Part shown: one piece after another, positions 1 through 7,006 of the stretch
How positions within the stretch are numbered: the first letter of the stretch is position 1
Layout of the letters: every line of letters begins with the position of its first letter
Source of the DNA: Deltaproteobacteria bacterium
GTDB taxonomy: Bacteria > Myxococcota_A > UBA9160 > SZUA-336
NCBI GenBank assembly: GCA_030665705.1
Contig: DAOUZG010000049.1
Location: forward strand, 1 to 9,342
DNA length: 9,342 bases
Direction: 5' to 3'
Notes under the pieces: model-generated
Databases searched by the model: none
Told to the model about the DNA's origin: nothing
Seen by the model: only the letters and a program-made list of their open reading frames with translations
Position numbers and translations under genes: made by a program

Positions 1-1864
1 CTTCGAGAAGACCTACATCAAGCACTGGTTCATCGACCAGATGCGAGAGTTGGTTGAGCTCGAGGAGCAGATGCTTCGGTATCGAGGCAGGGAGGTACCG
101 GACGAGCTCCTGAGGCAGGCCAAGAAGGACGGATTCGCGGACAAGTATCTCTCGGAGATTCTCGGGGTTCCCGAGGCGGAGATCCGCGAGCGCCGCACCC
201 GGCTCGGTGTGATCGAAGGCTGGCACTCCGTCCGGGTCAGCGGCGTCGAGAACGCGGCCTACTACTACTCGACGTACAACGCGCCCGACGCGATCGAGGC
301 CAGTGACAATCCGCGAAAGGTGCTGATCCTCGGGGGCGGCCCCAACCGCATCGGCCAGGGGATCGAGTTTGACTACTGCTGCGTTCACGCGGCCTTCGCA
401 CTGCGCGACATGGGGTACGAGACGGTGATGATCAACTGCAATCCCGAGACCGTCTCGACGGACTACGACACGTCCAACAAGCTCTACTTCGAGCCGGTCA
501 CCGTGGAAGACGTGCTCCAGATCTATGCGAAGGAGAGGCCGGAGGGCGTCATCTGCCAGTTTGGCGGACAGACCCCGCTCAATCTCGCAGCTGAGCTGAA
601 GGCAGCCGGGGTCAACATCCTGGGCACCACGCCCGAGACGATCGACCTCGCGGAGGACCGCGACCGCTTCGGCCAGGTGATGAGCCGGCTCGGCATCCCG
701 ATGGCGGAGTCGGGAATGGCCAGCACGATCGACGAGGCGCTCGAGATCGCGGGGCGCATCGGCTACCCCCTGATGGTTCGACCGTCCTACGTCCTCGGCG
801 GGCGGGGGATGGAGATCGTCCACGACGAGGAGATGCTGCGGGACTACGTGGCCGCAGCCGTGGGGGTGACACCGGGTCGCCCCATCCTGATCGATAAGTA
901 CCTCGAGAACGCTATCGAGGCCGAAGCCGACGCGATCGCGGACGGGACCGATGCGTTCGTGCCGGCCGTGATGGAACATATCGAGCTCGCGGGGGTCCAC
1001 TCCGGAGACTCGGCCTGCGTGATTCCTCCGACCAGCATTCCGCAGGAGCACCTCGATACCATCTACGAGTACACCCGGAAGATCGCCAAGGAGATGAACG
1101 TCGTCGGCTTGATGAACCTCCAGTACGCCATCTGTAACGATAAAGTCTACGTGCTGGAAGCGAACCCGCGCGCCTCGAGGACGGTGCCGCTCGTGTCGAA
1201 GGTGTGCGGCCTGTCGATGGCCCGACTCGCGACCGAGATCATGTTGGGAAAGAGGCTCAGCGAGCTCGATCTCGTATCGAGAGAGATCCCGCACTTCGGC
1301 GTCAAGGAAGCGGTTTTCCCGTTCCCGATGTTCCCGGAAGTCGACCCCCTCCTAGGGCCCGAGATGCGGTCGACCGGCGAGGTGCTCGGGATGGCAGACT
1401 CCTTCGGGCTTGCTTTCTACAAGGCCCAGGACGCCGCCCGGCCTCCACTCCCGACCGAAGGCGCGGTCCTCCTGACCGTCAGTGTTCGGGACCGAGGGCC
1501 GGTGCTCATCGAGGTGGCCAAGCGATTCAAACGTCTGGATTTCCAGATCAAGGCTACGGAGGGGACGCAGAAGTTCCTCGCCGGACACGGGGTCGAGAGC
1601 GAGCGCATCCTCAAGCTGCACGAAGGTCGCCCGAACATCGTAGACGCGATCATGAACAGCGAGATCCAGCTCGTCGTGAACACTCCGGCGGGTAAGCTCA
1701 GCGCGACGGACGACTCTTACATCCGGAAGGCGGCGATCAAGCATAAGATCCCGCACATCACCACGATCGCCGCGGCGAGTGCGGCTGCCGAAGGGATCTC
1801 CGCTCGCCGGGAAGGGGCGGCCCAGGTCCGGTCGCTACAGGAGTATCACGCCGCAATCCGGTAG
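1..1864 (+). CDS. carB: Carbamoyl-phosphate synthase large subunit, C-terminal 620 residues (5' truncated by window edge)
   Basis: CarB makes carbamoyl phosphate from bicarbonate, ATP and ammonia delivered by CarA, feeding pyrimidine and arginine synthesis in the cytoplasm. The frame is open from base 2, so the ATG at 41 is internal. E. coli CarB has about 1073 residues, so roughly the last 58% is visible. Seen in order (numbered from the first visible codon): the end of the oligomerisation region, then the second ATP-grasp synthetase unit, with GGGPNRIGQGIEFDYCC, NCNPETVSTDYDTS, RPSYVLGGRGMEIV near residue 260 and the metal-binding EANPRASRTVP near 386. From about residue 484 comes the MGS-like allosteric domain (LHEGRPNIVDAI, VNTPAGKLS). 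All motifs look intact. carA and the N-terminal half lie outside the window. It converges on the acyl-CoA synthetase operon with a 30-bp gap, so the two are transcriptionally unrelated. The identification is secure. Confidence 0.98.
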   Translation, partial: FEKTYIKHWFIDQMRELVELEEQMLRYRGREVPDELLRQAKKDGFADKYLSEILGVPEAEIRERRTRLGVIEGWHSVRVSGVENAAYYYSTYNAPDAIEASDNPRKVLILGGGPNRIGQGIEFDYCCVHAAFALRDMGYETVMINCNPETVSTDYDTSNKLYFEPVTVEDVLQIYAKERPEGVICQFGGQTPLNLAAELKAAGVNILGTTPETIDLAEDRDRFGQVMSRLGIPMAESGMASTIDEALEIAGRIGYPLMVRPSYVLGGRGMEIVHDEEMLRDYVAAAVGVTPGRPILIDKYLENAIEAEADAIADGTDAFVPAVMEHIELAGVHSGDSACVIPPTSIPQEHLDTIYEYTRKIAKEMNVVGLMNLQYAICNDKVYVLEANPRASRTVPLVSKVCGLSMARLATEIMLGKRLSELDLVSREIPHFGVKEAVFPFPMFPEVDPLLGPEMRSTGEVLGMADSFGLAFYKAQDAARPPLPTEGAVLLTVSVRDRGPVLIEVAKRFKRLDFQIKATEGTQKFLAGHGVESERILKLHEGRPNIVDAIMNSEIQLVVNTPAGKLSATDDSYIRKAAIKHKIPHITTIAAASAAAEGISARREGAAQVRSLQEYHAAIR

Positions 1865-1869
1865 GGGTA

Positions 1870-1893
1870 CGCGGAGGCGGCAGGAACTCCGCG
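1870..1893. terminator. Possible bidirectional hairpin between convergent genes
   Basis: A perfect 7-bp GC-rich inverted repeat (CGCGGAG at 1870-1876, CTCCGCG at 1887-1893) with a 10-base loop fills most of the 30-bp gap between the carB stop and the stop of the convergent beta-subunit gene. Position and symmetry suit a shared terminator. No T-run follows on either strand, so it is not a classical intrinsic terminator. Confidence 0.4.
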
Positions 1894-1894
1894 C

Positions 1895-2551
1895 TTAGGT
1901 CGGGTCGCCTTCGAGCTCGACCAGCGCGTCGACAATCACCGGCTCGGCACCGGAGAGGATCAGGGGGTTCAGGTCGATCGACAGCACGTCGGAGCGCGCC
2001 TCGCCGATCCGTCCCAGCGCCTCGAGAATGTGCGCCAGCTTCTCCAGGTCCGCCTCGGGTTCACCCCGGAAGGCGCCGAGGATCTTGTGATGTTGAAGCG
2101 CCTGGATCAGTTCCTTCGCGTCGTGCGGTGCGAGCGGGGCGACGGCGAACGCCACGTCGTGAACGACCTCGGCGAACACGCCCCCCAGTCCGAACATGAC
2201 ACACGGCCCGAACTGCGGGTCACGCATGAGCCCCGCGATCAGCTCACGTCTCCCGGATACCATTGCCTGCACGAGAACGCCCGCCTCGCTCTCCTCGGGG
2301 AGGCGTCGTGCGAGCAGATCCGCGGTGTCCCGCCGCACCTGATCCGCATCGCTTACATCGAGGCGCACGAGGTCTCGCTCCGTCTTGTGCGCGATCCCGC
2401 GGCCGCAGAGCTTCAGGACGACCGGATACCCGAGCGCTCCGGCCGCCTTCACCGCCTCCTCGGAGGACGAGACGAGACGCTCCTCGGGGATCGGGATCCC
2501 CGCGGCAGCTAGTAGCTGTTTGGACTCGTGTTCGGATAGCGTGTAGGTCAT
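1895..2551 (-). CDS. ADP-forming acyl-CoA synthetase, beta subunit (ATP-grasp)
   Basis: This 218-residue protein is a stand-alone ATP-grasp domain of the acetate/acyl-CoA ligase (ADP-forming) beta type, the usual size for split enzymes. It should pass a phosphoryl group between the alpha subunit and ADP, making ATP from acyl-CoA or the reverse. Seen: the N-terminal LSEHESKQLLAAAGIP, YPVVLKL near 42-48, AHKTE with H55 (the probable second phospho-carrier histidine of this family), RREL with E104 of the ATP-grasp fold, DPQFGPCVMFGLGGVFAEV at 111-129, and the metal-ligand motif SIDLNPL at 191-197. The usual glycine pair after the histidine (HKTDVGGV in relatives) reads HKTERDLV here. The ATG at 2551 overlaps the stop of the alpha gene as ATGA and has GAGG seven bases upstream. 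The frame is open further upstream, but that would overlap the alpha gene heavily. The acyl substrate cannot be read from the sequence. Confidence 0.9.
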   Translation of the reverse strand: MTYTLSEHESKQLLAAAGIPIPEERLVSSSEEAVKAAGALGYPVVLKLCGRGIAHKTERDLVRLDVSDADQVRRDTADLLARRLPEESEAGVLVQAMVSGRRELIAGLMRDPQFGPCVMFGLGGVFAEVVHDVAFAVAPLAPHDAKELIQALQHHKILGAFRGEPEADLEKLAHILEALGRIGEARSDVLSIDLNPLILSGAEPVIVDALVELEGDPT

Positions 2552-3990
2552 CGTTTTGCCTCGTGAGTTTGTCGCTCTTCGTGTTCTCGGCGATATTGGC
2601 CGTAGGAACAGAGCACCTTCATGACTCGGGCACAGGTTTCGGGCGCCTCGAAGAACGGGATCTCGCCCCGCTTCAGGATCTCGTAGGTCCCCGTCCCTTT
2701 GTATTCGCGCATGGCGAAAGCGAGCACCGGCTTCCCGTACTTCTGGGGAATATCCGCAATCATGGAGCACGACTCCACGAGCCCCTTCATCGTTTCGAGC
2801 GATGACGATCGGTGGAAGCGCCCATAGGGCGGCATGATGATCAGCCCGTCAATGTAGTCCTGTTTGGCGAGAATTTCGATCGCCGCGGCGTAGTCGATGT
2901 GGGTCTTGCGCGCGATCAGGTCGAGGGGGTTCAGCGGCGAGGGCGAGAACTCGCGTACGTGCTCGAGCACCTCCCGCTGGGCCTCCTTCTTGAGAACCGG
3001 GACCTCGAGACCCATCTTCGCACACGCCTCCGCACTCACCACGCAGAAACCGCCTCCCCCCGAAGCAATGCCGATCCGATTACCGCGGGGTAGCGGCTGA
3101 TGCGCGAGGGCCTCGGCGAAATCGAACATCTCCAGCATGTGGTCGCAGATCTGGATGCCCGCCTGTCGACACGCGGCATCGAAGAGCTGAGTGCTGCCGG
3201 TCAAGGACGCGGTGTGAGTTGCTGCGGCTCGTGCTCCCGCCTCCGTGCGTCCGACCTTGTAGGCGAGCACGGGTTTCTTCGCCGTGACTTTGCGCGCTAC
3301 CTCGAGGAAACGCCGTCCGTCGTTGACGCCTTCCATGTAGAGGACAACGACTTTAGTGTCGTCGTCATCGGCGAGGTATTCGAGATAGTCACAGACATCC
3401 ACGCTCGCCTGGTTTCCCGAGCTCACCATCTTGGCAAAGCCGTACCCCTTGGCCTGCGAGACCTCGAAGAGGTAATCGCCCATCGTCCCGCTCTGAGAGA
3501 TGAACGTGATCGGACCCGGCTTCGGAAGGCTCCAGAACGTGAGGTTGAGACGAACTGCCGATGTCCAGACGCCGTTACAGTTCGGGCCCACGAAGCGGAT
3601 GCCGCTCTCCTCGGAGAGCCGTACGAGTTCCTCCTGGCGCTTCGCCCCCTCCGGTCCTGCTTCCGCAAAGCCCGCCGTGATAATGACGGCTCCGCCGACA
3701 CCCTTCTTCACGCAATCCCGAAACACGTCCACCGCCTGACCTGCGTTAACGACGATGACCGCGAGATCCACCGGTCCCGGTACGTCGGTGACGCTCTTGT
3801 AGGCCTTGAGTCCGAAGACAAGCTCGTCTTTCGGGTGGATCGGGTACACGTGTCCGCGAAACTGGCTCCATTCCAGCACGCTGGACATGATGCCGTAGCC
3901 CCACCGGTCGGAGTTATTGGAAGCACCGATGACGGCAACCGATTGCGGACGAAAGATCGGATCGAGCTGTTCTCTGATGGTGCGTGTCAT
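2548..3990 (-). CDS. ADP-forming acyl-CoA synthetase, alpha subunit (CoA-binding plus CoA-ligase domains)
   Basis: This 480-residue protein belongs to the acetate/acyl-CoA ligase (ADP-forming) alpha subunit family. It binds CoA and the acyl group and carries the catalytic phosphohistidine. Seen: an N-terminal CoA-binding Rossmann domain beginning LDPIFRPQSVAVIGASNN (residues 9-26), VGPNCNGVW at 134-142, ISQSGTMGDY at 164-173, YMEG with E220, and GRTEAGARAAATHTASLTG with H259. H259 and E220 match the catalytic His257-alpha and Glu218-alpha described for the Pyrococcus furiosus enzyme. A second CoA-ligase domain follows, with IASGGGGFCVV (308-318) and NPLDLIARKTHIDYAAA (354-370). The start at 3990 was chosen because MTRTIREQLDPIFRP is the family's normal N-terminus; GGAG lies 11 bases upstream, slightly far. 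The frame stays open to 4119, but that extension looks like non-coding leader. It is the first gene of a two-gene operon with the beta subunit and is divergent from the Pat-like gene. The substrate (acetate, branched or aromatic acyl) is unknown. Confidence 0.92.
   Translation of the reverse strand: MTRTIREQLDPIFRPQSVAVIGASNNSDRWGYGIMSSVLEWSQFRGHVYPIHPKDELVFGLKAYKSVTDVPGPVDLAVIVVNAGQAVDVFRDCVKKGVGGAVIITAGFAEAGPEGAKRQEELVRLSEESGIRFVGPNCNGVWTSAVRLNLTFWSLPKPGPITFISQSGTMGDYLFEVSQAKGYGFAKMVSSGNQASVDVCDYLEYLADDDDTKVVVLYMEGVNDGRRFLEVARKVTAKKPVLAYKVGRTEAGARAAATHTASLTGSTQLFDAACRQAGIQICDHMLEMFDFAEALAHQPLPRGNRIGIASGGGGFCVVSAEACAKMGLEVPVLKKEAQREVLEHVREFSPSPLNPLDLIARKTHIDYAAAIEILAKQDYIDGLIIMPPYGRFHRSSSLETMKGLVESCSMIADIPQKYGKPVLAFAMREYKGTGTYEILKRGEIPFFEAPETCARVMKVLCSYGQYRREHEERQTHEAKR
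2559..2562 (-). promoter_or_regulatory. Ribosome binding site deciding the beta-subunit start
   Basis: GAGG on the minus strand lies seven bases before the ATG at 2551, inside the last codons of the alpha gene. Together with the ATGA stop/start overlap (2548-2551) it supports translational coupling and equimolar alpha and beta synthesis. It also supports this ATG over the longer upstream-open frame. Confidence 0.6.
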
Positions 3991-4048
3991 GAGCGAAGAA
4001 ACTCCAATAATTCCGCAGCAGCGTCTACGGGGAGACTCCGTCGGGGCG

Positions 4049-4079
4049 ATAGTGTGAATTCGAAAGCGGACGCCGTCAA
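4049..4079 (-). promoter_or_regulatory. Candidate sigma70-like promoter for the alpha/beta synthetase operon
   Basis: Reading the minus strand, TTGACG (4079-4074) matches five of six bases of the -35 consensus. After a long 19-base spacer comes CACTAT (4054-4049), a weak -10 that keeps A2, A5 and T6. Transcription would start near 4042, giving a leader of about 50 bases before the ATG at 3990. The spacer is longer than the ideal 17, so this is only a candidate. Confidence 0.3.
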
Positions 4080-4237
4080 GACAGCCCCCGAGGCGCCGAA
4101 GTGTGGCTTTTTGGGTCACGCCGAGGTGGGCGCCGACGCCCGAAGCTACGTTCGGGGCTCATGGCGCCACAGCTCCTCGGGTGCGGTACATTCTCACGAC
4201 AGCTTGGCCAGGGAACACCGCGCGACGCAGGGCTAGC

Positions 4238-4243
4238 GGGGAG
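4238..4243 (+). promoter_or_regulatory. Ribosome binding site fixing the Pat-like start
   Basis: GGGGAG sits seven bases before the ATG at 4251. It selects this start over the longer open frame that reaches upstream to 4101, in agreement with the N-terminus (MSVRHLEFLFRPNSVAVVGA), which closely parallels that of E. coli PatZ. Confidence 0.65.
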
Positions 4244-4250
4244 CCTCCAC

Positions 4251-6932
4251 ATGAGCGTTCGACATCTCGAGTTTCTCTTTCGGCCCAACTCCGTCGCCGT
4301 CGTCGGAGCCTCCAATAACCCCCGCAAGGTCGGCTCGGTCGTCATTCGTAGCCTGCTCAGGGGCGGCTTCGCCGGCCCCGTGATGCCGGTGAACCCGAGT
4401 CAGGCCGCGGTGGCGGGGGTGCTCGCGTACCCGGACGTCGGCAGCCTGCCGATCGCTCCCGATCTCGCGGTGATCTGCACCCCACCACCCACCGTCCCGG
4501 GTCTCGTGAAGGAGTTGAGCGATCTCGGCACACGGGCCGCTGTGGTCGTTGCCGCGGGAATGTCCGGCGCCACCGATGACTCGGGCCGCCCCCTCGTCGA
4601 GACAATGCTGGACGCGGCACGGCAACACTGTGTCAGGATCCTGGGACCGAATTGCCTGGGCCTTCTGGTACCGGGAATCGGCCTCAACGCGAGCTTTGCC
4701 CACACCGATGCGCTACCGGGGCGACTCGCCTTCGTCTCGCAATCCGGTGCGCTGTGCGCTGCCGCGCTCGACTGGGCCCGATCGAACGCGATCGGTTTCT
4801 CCCACTTCATCTCCCTCGGAGACAGTGTGGATGTGGACGCAGGCGACGTGCTCGACCACCTGGCAATCGACGCCTCGACCAGGGCGATCCTGCTCTATCT
4901 CGAGTCGATCGACCAAGCGCGCAAGTTTATGTCCGCAGCCCGCGCAGCGGCTCGAAACAAGCCCGTCTTGGTGATCAAGTCGGGTCGGGTGGAAGAGGGC
5001 GCGCGGGCAGCGGCCTCCCACACGGGCGCGCTCGCCGGGTCGGACGATGTCTACGATGCGGTGTTCAGCCGGACTGGGATGCTTCGGGTCTACGAGATCG
5101 AGGAACTCTTCGATGCAGCGGAGACCCTGACCCGGGCACGGCGCATCCAGGGGGACCGTTTGGCGATCCTGACCAACGGGGGCGGGCCCGGCGTGATGGC
5201 CACCGACACCCTCGTTGCCGGTGGGGGGCGGCTGGCTGAGCTGACGCCGGAGACTATTGCCCAGCTCGACGAAGTGCTGCCGGACACGTGGTCCCGGGCG
5301 AACCCGATCGACATCATCGGTGATGCCCCGGGAGAGCGGTACAGTGCCGCACTCGAGATCCTGCTCAAAGCGCCCGATATCGATGCGATTCTCATCCTGC
5401 ATGCGCCGACGGCAATTGCTTCGAGTGGCAGGGCGGCAAGGTCGGTTGTCCAGACGATCCAGGAGAGCGGGTTAGAGCGAAACACGCTCACGAGCTGGTT
5501 GGGCGGCGAGAAGGCCCAGGGAGCGCGCCAGCATCTGCGGCAGGCCGGCGTGGCCACGTACGACACCCCCGAGGGTGCCGTTCGGGCATTCCTTCACATG
5601 GTCCGGTACCGCCGGAATCAGGACATGCTCATGGAGACCCCGCCTTCGCTGCCGCACGAGTTCGTACCCCGGACGTCCGAGGCGCGCGAGGTAATCGAGG
5701 CGGCGCTGGCTGAGGAGCGGGCGGACCTCACCGAGCCCGAGGCCAAGGCCGTTCTGAGAGCGTACGGCATTCCGACGGTCGAGACCCGTGTTGCCACGGA
5801 CGTCGGCGAAGCCGTCGAACTGGCGCGTGAGATCGGCTTCCCCGTGGCGATGAAGATTCTCTCCCCCGACCTGAGCCACAAGACCGATGTCGGGGGGGTG
5901 TCGCTCGACCTCGAGACGCCCGCTGCGGTGCAGGAGGCGGCCGATGCAATGGAAGGGCGGTTGAAGACCCTGAGGCCCGAGGCGCGTCTCATCGGTTTCA
6001 CAGTGCAGGAGATGGCCCGGCGACCGACCGCACACGAGCTGATCGTGGGTGCGCTGACGGATCCCGTCTTCGGTCCGGTGATCCTCTTCGGCCGGGGCGG
6101 AATCGCCGTCGAGGTCATCGCCGATCGGTCGATCGCCTTCCCGCCGCTGAACATCAACCTGGCGCGCGAGCTGGTTTCGCGTACGCGCGTCTGGAGGCTG
6201 CTCCAGGGCTACCGGGATCGGCCCCCCGCGAACCTCGATGCGATCCTCCTGGCCCTGATCCAGGTCTCGCAGATTGTCATCGACCTACCCGAGGTGGCGG
6301 AGCTGGACGTGAACCCGCTCCTCGCGGATCAGCGGGGGGTGCTGGCACTGGATGCGCGGATCCGCGTCGCACCCGCCCCCGGTACTACAACCGAGCGGCT
6401 GGCGATTCGGCCCTATCCCCGAGAGCTCGAAGAATCGGTCAAGCTGCGCGACGGCCGAGAGGTTCTCCTGCGTCCGATCCGGCCGGAAGACGAGCCTGCG
6501 CACAACGAACTGGTCCTCCGCCTCACTCCGGAGGACCTCTACTACCGCTTCTTCGGAGCCGTCCGCAAGATGTCGCACTCGGAGCTCGCACGGTTTACGC
6601 AGATCGACTACGACCGTGAGATGGCCTTCATTGCAACGAGAGAGGGGGAGGGCGGACGTCCCGAGACGCTCGGCGTCGTGCGCGCGGTCGCGGATCCGGA
6701 CAAGACGCGCGCCGAGTTCGCGATTCTGGTGCGTCCAGACCTCCAGGGTCAGGGGCTCGGCTCTCTGCTCATGGAGAAGGTCATCCGCTACTGCCGTCAG
6801 AAGAAGATGGAGGAGCTTTCTGGGCAGGTTCTTCCCGACAACAGCAAGATGCTCTCGCTGGCCGAGCGCTTCGACTTCAGCAAGCAGCTCTCGACTCGGG
6901 ACAAGGTTGTCGTGATCCGGCTGAAGCTGTAG
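4251..6932 (+). CDS. pat: Pat/PatZ-type protein: fused ADP-forming acyl-CoA synthetase and GNAT acetyltransferase
   Basis: This 893-residue protein is colinear over its whole length with Salmonella Pat / E. coli PatZ (886 residues), which acetylate lysines of acetyl-CoA synthetase and other proteins. Domains: CoA-binding Rossmann at about 1-130 (SVAVVGASNN at 14-23), CoA-ligase at about 145-470, ATP-grasp at about 490-700, GNAT at about 730-893. The GNAT part has RPIRPEDEP, LTPEDLYYRFF, TQIDYDREMAF with E790 (probable equivalent of the catalytic Glu809 of Salmonella Pat) and the acetyl-CoA loop QGQGLG (832-837). The synthetase part looks catalytically complete: LYLES with E218, AASHTGALAG with H257, LSHKTDVGGV with H543, HELIVGA with E596, and ELDVNPL with D686 and N688. 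In E. coli PatZ, as I recall it, the H257 region reads LNTTAGMD and the metal motif RLDIHPLL, so that synthetase half is considered inactive. Here it may work. No cyclic-nucleotide-binding domain is present. The gene is divergent from the alpha/beta operon. Protein acetylation is the likeliest role; acyl-CoA synthesis is inferred. Confidence 0.93.
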   Translation: MSVRHLEFLFRPNSVAVVGASNNPRKVGSVVIRSLLRGGFAGPVMPVNPSQAAVAGVLAYPDVGSLPIAPDLAVICTPPPTVPGLVKELSDLGTRAAVVVAAGMSGATDDSGRPLVETMLDAARQHCVRILGPNCLGLLVPGIGLNASFAHTDALPGRLAFVSQSGALCAAALDWARSNAIGFSHFISLGDSVDVDAGDVLDHLAIDASTRAILLYLESIDQARKFMSAARAAARNKPVLVIKSGRVEEGARAAASHTGALAGSDDVYDAVFSRTGMLRVYEIEELFDAAETLTRARRIQGDRLAILTNGGGPGVMATDTLVAGGGRLAELTPETIAQLDEVLPDTWSRANPIDIIGDAPGERYSAALEILLKAPDIDAILILHAPTAIASSGRAARSVVQTIQESGLERNTLTSWLGGEKAQGARQHLRQAGVATYDTPEGAVRAFLHMVRYRRNQDMLMETPPSLPHEFVPRTSEAREVIEAALAEERADLTEPEAKAVLRAYGIPTVETRVATDVGEAVELAREIGFPVAMKILSPDLSHKTDVGGVSLDLETPAAVQEAADAMEGRLKTLRPEARLIGFTVQEMARRPTAHELIVGALTDPVFGPVILFGRGGIAVEVIADRSIAFPPLNINLARELVSRTRVWRLLQGYRDRPPANLDAILLALIQVSQIVIDLPEVAELDVNPLLADQRGVLALDARIRVAPAPGTTTERLAIRPYPRELEESVKLRDGREVLLRPIRPEDEPAHNELVLRLTPEDLYYRFFGAVRKMSHSELARFTQIDYDREMAFIATREGEGGRPETLGVVRAVADPDKTRAEFAILVRPDLQGQGLGSLLMEKVIRYCRQKKMEELSGQVLPDNSKMLSLAERFDFSKQLSTRDKVVVIRLKL

Positions 6933-6948
6933 TGCACCCCGGCGTACT

Positions 6949-6971
6949 CGCTCTCCACTCACGTGGGAGCG
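6949..6971 (+). terminator. Hairpin after the Pat-like gene, possible terminator or attenuator
   Basis: A 9-bp stem with a single bulged T (CGCTC-T-CCAC at 6949-6958 against GTGGGAGCG at 6963-6971) and a 4-base loop begins 16 bases after the stop codon. No T-run follows; the next bases are TAAGATAGG. It could end or reduce transcription before the AAA gene, or stabilise the upstream message. Confidence 0.4.
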
Positions 6972-6996
6972 TAAGATAGGGCCTCGGACGAAGATC

Positions 6997-7001
6997 GGAG
7001 G
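6997..7001 (+). promoter_or_regulatory. Ribosome binding site of the AAA gene
   Basis: A full GGAGG lies five bases before the ATG at 7007, the strongest ribosome binding site in the window. It fixes the start of the AAA gene. Confidence 0.7.
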
Positions 7002-7006
7002 TTCGG

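Larger units (their letters stand above)
3991..4250. promoter_or_regulatory. 260-bp divergent intergenic regulatory region
   Basis: This region separates the start of the alpha/beta synthetase operon (- strand) from the start of the Pat-like gene (+ strand) and must hold promoters for both. I see no convincing gene in it. Notable elements are an inverted repeat CCCGAA (4139-4144) / TTCGGG (4151-4156) with a 6-base spacer, which could be an operator or hairpin; a TTTTT run at 4108-4112; and three copies of the palindrome GGCGCC at 4092, 4129 and 4163. The first two continue as GGCGCCGA. In such GC-rich DNA these may be chance. A weak -10-like TACATT (4187-4192) could serve the + gene but has no recognisable -35. 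Confidence 0.6.

Noticed and set aside
3991..4119. N-terminal extension of the alpha subunit
   Set aside because: Family members begin close to the MTRTIREQLDPIF segment, and the extension would consume the leader and candidate promoter.
3100..4236. Long plus-strand open frame (378 codons) opposite the alpha subunit gene
   Set aside because: It is antisense to a clear family member, has no recognisable domain and runs into the divergent intergenic region; long antisense frames are expected in GC-rich coding DNA.
4101..4250. N-terminal extension of the Pat-like protein to the upstream in-frame start
   Set aside because: The extension has no homology to known Pat N-termini, whereas ATG 4251 has a good ribosome binding site and gives the standard N-terminus.
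5472..6035. Minus-strand open frame (187 codons) opposite the ATP-grasp part of the Pat-like gene
   Set aside because: It is antisense to strongly conserved coding sequence and shows no family motif.
6285..6962. Minus-strand open frame (225 codons) opposite the GNAT domain
   Set aside because: It is a shadow of the Pat-like gene, with no domain and no ribosome binding site that stands out.
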